Of a stretch of 7,376 nt of DNA, positions 1-7,376 are shown piece after piece. The notes beneath the pieces were generated by a model. That model was not told where the DNA came from. It saw nothing but the letters and a program-made list of their open reading frames with translations, and did not search any database. Position 1 is the first letter of the stretch; every line of letters begins with the position of its first letter. The DNA comes from an uncultured Collinsella sp. (GTDB lineage: Bacteria; Actinomycetota; Coriobacteriia; Coriobacteriales; Coriobacteriaceae), in the NCBI GenBank assembly GCA_902468695.1, contig CABQZS010000103.1, positions 1 through 7,376 on the forward strand, written 5' to 3'. A program made the translations under genes and the position numbers.

Positions 1-4355
<4,355 letters not shown>

Positions 4356-4381
4356 CTTCCAAGTACGTTAACCGCCCTTCC

Positions 4382-4419
4382 AAAGACCCGTTTCCCAACA
4401 GGGAAGCGGGTCTTTTTTT
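4382..4419 (+). terminator. Intrinsic terminator of rpoC
   Basis: The stem at 4382-4396 pairs with 4401-4415 (15 pairs, one of them a T-G wobble) around an AACA loop. A run of seven T follows at 4413-4419, overlapping the stem end. It starts 26 bases after the rpoC stop. Because the stem begins AAA and ends TTT, it could also work weakly on the other strand. Confidence 0.93.
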
Positions 4420-4425
4420 GAAGAG

Positions 4426-4465
4426 AACCTGCCAAAAAGGGACAGGTTTATTTTGGTAGGTTTTT
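4426..4465 (+). repeat. Second hairpin after rpoC; REP-like or attenuator-like
   Basis: AACCTGCCAAAA at 4426-4437 pairs with TTTTGGTAGGTT at 4451-4462 (12 pairs, one G-T wobble) around a 13-nt loop, and T continues to 4465. The loop contains CAGGTT (4443-4448), which could instead pair with AACCTG at 4426-4431, so two exclusive folds are possible. It could be a second terminator, a control hairpin in the sigma-gene leader, or a REP-like dispersed repeat. The GGGACAGGTT core looks like REP elements I associate with RAYT transposases. No transposase lies in the window. Confidence 0.55.
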
Positions 4466-4543
4466 CCTGCTTGAATTTGAAACATTTCGTCCGGCCAGAG
4501 CGTATCAATGGTGAGGTCCTCATCAAGAATCATTACCGTCACC

Positions 4544-4552
4544 GGGAGGTGA
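4544..4552 (+). promoter_or_regulatory. Ribosome binding site of the ECF sigma gene
   Basis: GGGAGGTGA lies just before ATG 4555, with 5 nt between GGAGG and the start codon. It decides the start: the open frame extends back to a TTG at 4453, but that codon lies inside the 4426-4465 hairpin and has no such site. No convincing promoter was found in 4466-4543. Confidence 0.85.
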
Positions 4553-4554
4553 TT

Positions 4555-5073
4555 ATGGAAGAACAAGCATTTAGACAGGCGGTCGAAGATCACCGGGATG
4601 TCGTATTTCGAATCGCATTGACGTACCTGCGCGATCGTGCCGATGCCGACGATATTGCCCAAGATGTCTTTCTTAAGTTGCTTAAAAGCGATGGACACTT
4701 TGAAAGTTGGGAACATCTTCGCCGCTGGCTTATCCGGGTCACGATCAATGAATGCAAATCGCTCTTTCGAAAGCCGTGGAGGCGTGTGGAGGATATTGAG
4801 AACCTGGCCGATTCGCTTTCGGCGGCGCAGGATGAGACCAAGGCGGTCCTGTCAGACGTTATGCGACTTCCGGAGCGATTCCGTGTTCCGATCGTGCTCT
4901 ATTACTATCTGGGCTTTTCGACCTCAGAGATTGCCGAGTTGTTGCATGTACCAGCCGCGACCGTTCGAACGCGTTTAGCTCGCGGTCGATCGAAGCTCAA
5001 GTTCATCCTAGAGGAGGGCGACCGTGAAATCCAATCAAATCAAGCAGGCCTTCGAGTCCATCCAAGCCGATAG
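4555..5073 (+). CDS. ECF-type (group 4) RNA polymerase sigma factor
   Basis: The 172-residue product has the two-domain layout of extracytoplasmic-function sigma factors. Region 2 spans about residues 6-72: DADDIAQDVFLKLL (30-43) is the core-binding and -10-recognition segment, followed by the LRRWLIRVTINECKS stretch. Region 4 spans about residues 98-152: LPERFRVPIVLYYYLGFS, then the helix-turn-helix EIAELLHVPAATVRTRLARG, which would read the -35 element. Such proteins bind core polymerase and direct it to stress or envelope promoters until held by a membrane anti-sigma factor. The type resembles SigV/SigW-like factors of Firmicutes and Actinobacteria; no specific symbol can be assigned. The last 50 bases overlap the next gene, which suggests translational coupling. 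Codon use is less C/G-biased than in rpoC or rpsL. No self-type ECF promoter was found upstream. Target genes cannot be named from this window. Confidence 0.93.
   Translation: MEEQAFRQAVEDHRDVVFRIALTYLRDRADADDIAQDVFLKLLKSDGHFESWEHLRRWLIRVTINECKSLFRKPWRRVEDIENLADSLSAAQDETKAVLSDVMRLPERFRVPIVLYYYLGFSTSEIAELLHVPAATVRTRLARGRSKLKFILEEGDREIQSNQAGLRVHPSR
5011..5018 (+). promoter_or_regulatory. Ribosome binding site of the putative anti-sigma gene
   Basis: GAGGAGGG lies inside the sigma coding sequence, 5 nt before GTG 5024. It supports the GTG start and a 50-base overlap, so the two proteins are probably made in coupled amounts. Confidence 0.8.
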
Positions 5074-6100
5074 CGATCTTGCAGATCGCGTCCTAAATAC
5101 CGCTGCGGGTGAGCCGCTTCATCGAAAGGGCCACGCGAAGCCTCTGTATGTTGCCGTAATCGGATGTCTTGCCGGGGTGTTGGCGACCGGAGGGGTCGCC
5201 TACGCCGTTGTCAATTCCAGCTATTTTGCCTCAGCTTGGGGAAACCACGGCAACGGGGATTCCATTACCTGGACCAACGGCGGCTCATCGGGAACTCAAT
5301 ATACCTACACCAGAGAGTTCGGTGATGGCATCGCGCCCCAAAGCCTGGAGGGCACAGTCCAGAAGGTTGATCTGTCCGTCGAGGGTAATGGCTATACGCT
5401 CGATATCCATGAGATGGCTATTGACCAAAACGGCTGCGGAGCCGTGATGTTTACGTTGTCCAATCCAAATGGCGTTAACTACTACAAACCGGCAGCAGAG
5501 ACAGGCGAACTTGTTCTCTATGGTGAAGAAGAACAAGGCATCGGTACGCCCAGCATGAACTTCGGCGAGGAATGGGCTGACACACGCTGCACCATTGATA
5601 AAGACACATCAAGCGACACGGTCATTAACGGCACGATGTACTTTGCATCTTGGAATCGCGATCGAGATTTACGACATGCGGTCACCTGGAATATCTCGTG
5701 GACCGAGGGCGAAGGCGAGGACGCGAAGCCGTTCGAGGCATCGACGCCCGAGTTTAGCGTTGGAGCGTACGTCGATACAAAGGAACTCCGCTCCGATGAC
5801 TCGCCTCTCGAGATCAGCCCGTTTTCTATCCAGACACACATCGATGATCTGGGCATTGACGCAGTCACGAAAAAGTTGACCGTTACCTACAAGGATGGAT
5901 CAGAGCAGATTATCGAAGATGATGCTGCGGGCGCGTACAATTTCTATGTCTCGCTGACGCGCAATAGCGGAGAGAACATCTCGGTGCCGACAAAACTGAT
6001 CAATGTCGATCAAGTGGTCTCGGTAACCCTTGAGGGTACGAGGTACACATCAACAGGAGAGACCGAAACAGAAGTACCCTTTACCATTGTCTATTCGTAA
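5024..6100 (+). CDS. Putative single-pass membrane anti-sigma factor (DUF4179-like)
   Basis: The product has 358 residues with a GTG start backed by a good ribosome binding site. The N-terminal cytoplasmic part (about residues 1-39) begins IKQAFESIQADSDLADRVL, like the short sigma-binding heads of clostridial DUF4179-type anti-sigma proteins. One hydrophobic segment follows at about residues 41-63. The rest (about 64-358) would be outside the cell: a Ser/Gly/Thr-rich linker, then beta-rich regions starting near LEGTVQKVDLSVEGNGYTLD, with a second possible beta domain from about residue 240. No HxxxCxxC zinc anti-sigma motif is present. Cys 138 and Cys 189, both outside the membrane, could form a disulfide. 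The overlap with the sigma gene is the main reason to call it an anti-sigma factor; the family name is from memory. It could instead be an envelope protein only co-expressed with the sigma factor. The signal it senses is unknown. A terminator begins 6 bases after the stop. Confidence 0.8.
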   Translation: MKSNQIKQAFESIQADSDLADRVLNTAAGEPLHRKGHAKPLYVAVIGCLAGVLATGGVAYAVVNSSYFASAWGNHGNGDSITWTNGGSSGTQYTYTREFGDGIAPQSLEGTVQKVDLSVEGNGYTLDIHEMAIDQNGCGAVMFTLSNPNGVNYYKPAAETGELVLYGEEEQGIGTPSMNFGEEWADTRCTIDKDTSSDTVINGTMYFASWNRDRDLRHAVTWNISWTEGEGEDAKPFEASTPEFSVGAYVDTKELRSDDSPLEISPFSIQTHIDDLGIDAVTKKLTVTYKDGSEQIIEDDAAGAYNFYVSLTRNSGENISVPTKLINVDQVVSVTLEGTRYTSTGETETEVPFTIVYS

Positions 6101-6105
6101 AGTCT

Positions 6106-6139
6106 GGGCCGCTTCCTACTAGGGGAAGCGGCCTCTTTT
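6106..6139 (+). terminator. Intrinsic terminator of the sigma/anti-sigma operon
   Basis: GGCCGCTTCC at 6107-6116 pairs perfectly with GGAAGCGGCC at 6124-6133 around a 7-nt loop; G6106-T6134 can add a wobble. The tail CTTTT (6135-6139) follows. It closes the two-gene unit. Confidence 0.9.
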
Positions 6140-6313
6140 GAGTTAAATTGACGGTTAAAGCGAGCGATATTCGTCTGAATTTCGGAAGTATGCGGCAAGA
6201 TCTTGATGGGCCGCCCGGCCCGGGAATCAGCTCCCGCGCACAGGAGGGGATTCCTTTTGTGTAGGGTTTGCGGAAATGTGCCAATTTTTGGATACGCCCG
6301 GCGGCGTGGTCTG
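6140..6313 (+). other. Non-coding region before the rpsL promoter, with stacked GC-rich hairpins
   Basis: No convincing gene lies here. The left part (6140-6205) is AT-richer and shows nothing firm. At 6208-6221, GGGCC and GGCCC form a short hairpin. At 6223-6254, GGAATC pairs with GATTCC, and after a 2x2 internal loop CTCC (6231-6234) pairs with GGAG (6243-6246) around an 8-nt loop; TTTT follows at 6255-6258, so it looks like an intrinsic terminator. A competing hairpin, CGGGA at 6221-6225 with TCCCG at 6232-6236, would disrupt it. An AATTTTT tract at 6283-6289 lies about 60-66 bases before the predicted rpsL start of transcription. Confidence 0.55.
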
Positions 6314-6342
6314 TTGACGGCACAGCTAACGCCACGTATCCT
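6314..6342 (+). promoter_or_regulatory. Predicted housekeeping promoter of the str operon
   Basis: A -35 box TTGACG (6314-6319) and a -10 box TATCCT (6337-6342) are separated by 17 bp, the optimal spacing for the main sigma factor. Transcription would start near 6349, giving an rpsL leader of about 87 nt. This is the best promoter match in the window and stands at the expected place for a highly expressed ribosomal operon. Confidence 0.75.
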
Positions 6343-6361
6343 ATCGAACTGCGTGTTTCGT

Positions 6362-6379
6362 AGGGGGATGCTGACCCCT
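6362..6379 (+). promoter_or_regulatory. Small hairpin in the rpsL leader
   Basis: AGGGG (6362-6366) can pair with CCCCT (6375-6379) around an 8-nt loop, near the 5' end of the predicted leader. There is no T run after it, so it is not a terminator. It could stabilise the messenger, or be chance. Confidence 0.3.
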
Positions 6380-6423
6380 CGATTCAAGCCGTTGCACTTT
6401 ACAGAAAGCTGGAATCATTCGAG

Positions 6424-6429
6424 AAGGAG
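6424..6429 (+). promoter_or_regulatory. Ribosome binding site of rpsL
   Basis: AAGGAG stands 6 nt before the TTG at 6436. The spacing, and the fact that the next codons read PTINQLVR as in the family, fix TTG as the start. Confidence 0.88.
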
Positions 6430-6435
6430 TACGCT

Positions 6436-6813
6436 TTGCCTACTATTAACCAGCTGGTTCGCCAGGGCCGTCGTTCCGTGCCCAAGAAGTCCAAGAACGC
6501 TGCTCTGCAGCACAACTCCCAGAAGCGCGGCGTGTGCACCCGCGTCTTCACCACGAGCCCCAAGAAGCCGAACTCGGCTCTTCGTAAGGTTGCCCGTGTT
6601 CGCCTTGTCAACGGCATCGAAGTTACTGCTTACATCCCGGGTGAGGGCCACAACCTGCAGGAGCACTCCATCGTGCTCGTCCGCGGCGGTCGTGTCCGTG
6701 ACCTCCCTGGTGTCCGTTATCACGTCATCCGTGGCGCCTACGACGCTGCTCCGGTCCAGAACCGTATGCAGGCCCGTTCCAAGTACGGTGCTAAGCGCCC
6801 CAAGGCTAAATAA
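6436..6813 (+). CDS. rpsL: 30S ribosomal protein S12
   Basis: The product has 125 residues, close to the 124 of E. coli and the actinobacterial form. S12 sits at the decoding centre of the small subunit, next to the tRNA in the A site, and affects accuracy and streptomycin binding. Hallmarks are PTINQLVR at the N-terminus, QKRGVCTRV, SPKKPNSALRKV (41-52), YIPGEGHNLQEHS and GGRV.DLPGVRYH. Lys 43, where streptomycin-resistance changes often fall, is Lys. Residue 88, Lys in the E. coli, B. subtilis and M. tuberculosis proteins as I remember them, is Arg here (CGT, 6697-6699). Asp 89, the residue methylthiolated by RimO in E. coli, is kept. The start is TTG. Codon use is strongly biased, fitting high expression. 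It is the first gene of a str operon with rpsG 73 bases downstream. Confidence 0.98.
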   Translation: MPTINQLVRQGRRSVPKKSKNAALQHNSQKRGVCTRVFTTSPKKPNSALRKVARVRLVNGIEVTAYIPGEGHNLQEHSIVLVRGGRVRDLPGVRYHVIRGAYDAAPVQNRMQARSKYGAKRPKAK

Positions 6814-6838
6814 GCCAGATAACGTTTTGATACTTTCG

Positions 6839-6864
6839 CCGTGTGCCGCCTAAGCGCCGCACGG
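6839..6864 (+). promoter_or_regulatory. rpsL-rpsG intercistronic hairpin, candidate S7 feedback site
   Basis: Positions 6839-6849 pair with 6854-6864 around a CTAA tetraloop: 10 pairs, one of them a T-G wobble, and one C-C mismatch. No T run follows, so it is not a terminator. It ends 9 bases before the rpsG ribosome binding site. In E. coli, S7 represses its own translation by binding the structured rpsL-rpsG junction. The position matches; the binding itself is an inference. Confidence 0.6.
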
Positions 6865-6873
6865 TAGACACTT

Positions 6874-6880
6874 AAGGAGA
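6874..6880 (+). promoter_or_regulatory. Ribosome binding site of rpsG
   Basis: AAGGAGA lies 6 nt before ATG 6887, close behind the intercistronic hairpin, so access to it could be controlled by that structure. Confidence 0.85.
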
Positions 6881-6886
6881 TTTCAC

Positions 6887-7360
6887 ATGCCGCGTCGTGC
6901 AGCAGCTAATCGTCGTGAGGTTCAGCCTGACGCCGTTTACAACAACCGCCTGGTGACTCAGCTCATCAACAAGGTCCTTCTTGACGGCAAGAAGGCCACC
7001 GCTGAGCGCATCGTTTACACCGCTTTCGAGATCGTTGCCGAGAAGTCCGAGGGTGGCGACGCTCTCGCTACCTTCAAGAAGGCTATGGACAACGTCAAGC
7101 CCACGCTCGAGGTTAAGCCCAAGCGTGTCGGTGGCGCTACCTATCAGGTCCCGATGGAGGTCAACTCTCGTCGTTCCACCGCTCTGGGTATCCGCTGGAT
7201 CGTCAACTTCTCCCGCGCTCGCAAGGAGAAGACCATGGCCGAGCGTCTCGCCAACGAGATCCTCGACGCTTCCAACGGACTGGGCGCTTCCGTCAAGAAG
7301 CGTGAGGACGTCTTCAAGATGGCCGAGGCCAACCGCGCGTTCTCTCACTATCGTTGGTAA
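6887..7360 (+). CDS. rpsG: 30S ribosomal protein S7
   Basis: The product is complete at 157 residues, against the usual 156 or so. S7 binds the 3' major domain of 16S rRNA, nucleates assembly of the small-subunit head and lines the exit-site region. The N-terminus PRRAAANRREVQPD is basic as expected. The conserved LINKVLLDGKK, VKPKRVGGATYQVP, RRSTALGIRWIV and the C-terminal ANRAFSHYRW are all present. It begins with ATG behind a good ribosome binding site and ends at TAA 7358-7360. It belongs to the same transcript as rpsL. In E. coli S7 is also the translational repressor of the str operon; the hairpin just upstream suggests the same here. Confidence 0.98.
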   Translation: MPRRAAANRREVQPDAVYNNRLVTQLINKVLLDGKKATAERIVYTAFEIVAEKSEGGDALATFKKAMDNVKPTLEVKPKRVGGATYQVPMEVNSRRSTALGIRWIVNFSRARKEKTMAERLANEILDASNGLGASVKKREDVFKMAEANRAFSHYRW

Positions 7361-7368
7361 GTTAAGGT

Positions 7369-7374
7369 AAGGAA
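7369..7374 (+). promoter_or_regulatory. Probable ribosome binding site of the next gene, expected fusA
   Basis: AAGGAA stands 8 bases after the rpsG stop, at the very end of the window. In most bacteria fusA (elongation factor G) follows rpsG in the str operon. The start codon is outside the window. Confidence 0.45.
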
Positions 7375-7376
7375 CT

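Noticed and set aside
4477..4508. Possible promoter TTGAAA (4477) with TATCAA (4503) for the sigma operon
   Set aside because: The spacing is 20 bp, too long, and no ECF-type GAAC/CGTC pair at proper spacing was found either; the operon promoter remains unidentified.
4508..4552. A 14-codon reading frame (ATG 4508 to TGA 4550) ending 2 bases before the sigma start, possible leader peptide
   Set aside because: It has no ribosome binding site and no telling residue pattern; its position over the sigma ribosome binding site may be chance.
4453..4554. A 34-codon N-terminal extension of the sigma factor starting at TTG 4453
   Set aside because: The TTG lies inside the 4426-4465 hairpin, has no ribosome binding site, and the extension does not resemble sigma factors; ATG 4555 has a very good site.
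6148..6173. A second TTGACG (6148-6153) as the -35 box of a small transcript
   Set aside because: No acceptable -10 box lies 16-18 bp downstream; the nearest TATTCG is only 14 bp away.
6190..6264. A 24-codon frame (ATG 6190 to TAG 6262) spanning the hairpins, possible attenuator leader peptide
   Set aside because: GGAAG is only about one base before the ATG, no amino-acid run is present, and it sits upstream of the predicted rpsL promoter.
6203..6853. A 216-codon frame overlapping rpsL in another frame
   Set aside because: It covers rpsL out of frame, and its Ser/Arg/Thr-rich content is the usual product of shifted GC-rich coding DNA.
6872..7348. A 158-codon frame on the minus strand opposite rpsG
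   Set aside because: It mirrors the strongly biased codons of rpsG and has no start signal or family resemblance.

Overview
The window is a high-GC chromosomal core region from a bacterium of the actinobacterial type. The beta' subunit carries the acidic, helical N-terminal insertion typical of Actinobacteria and lacks the large trigger-loop insertion of enterobacteria. Codon use in the core genes is strongly biased to C and G at third positions. The overall look suggests a gut Coriobacteriia member, perhaps Collinsella or a relative; that genus-level guess is an inference from memory.

Layout, all on the + strand: (1) positions 1-4355 hold rpoC, lacking about its first 50 codons. It has an unusual C-terminal extension containing an alpha-CTD-like helix-hairpin-helix domain followed by an acidic tail. 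(2) A strong intrinsic terminator follows at 4382-4419, and just after it a second hairpin with a REP-like appearance at 4426-4465. (3) Positions 4555-6100 hold a two-gene cassette: an ECF sigma factor and an overlapping single-pass membrane protein that is probably its anti-sigma factor. Its codon use is visibly less biased than that of its neighbours, and it ends in its own terminator at 6106-6139. (4) Positions 6140-6435 are non-coding. They hold a further terminator-like hairpin, a good housekeeping promoter (TTGACG, 17 bp, TATCCT) and a leader of about 87 nt. (5) rpsL (ribosomal protein S12, TTG start) and rpsG (ribosomal protein S7) form the start of the str operon. A strong hairpin lies between them, at the place where S7 feedback control acts in E. 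coli. The window ends in what is probably the ribosome binding site of the next gene, expected to be fusA.

The ordinary part is the transcription and translation core: RNA polymerase beta' and ribosomal proteins S12 and S7. The parts worth a second look are: the alpha-CTD-like domain at the end of beta', which keeps the residues that contact DNA in the alpha subunit; substitutions at near-invariant active-centre and switch positions of beta'; arginine at residue 88 of S12, a recognised streptomycin-resistance position; the sigma/anti-sigma cassette between rpoC and the str operon; and the intercistronic and intergenic RNA structures. No mobile-element gene, CRISPR array, tRNA or rRNA was seen.
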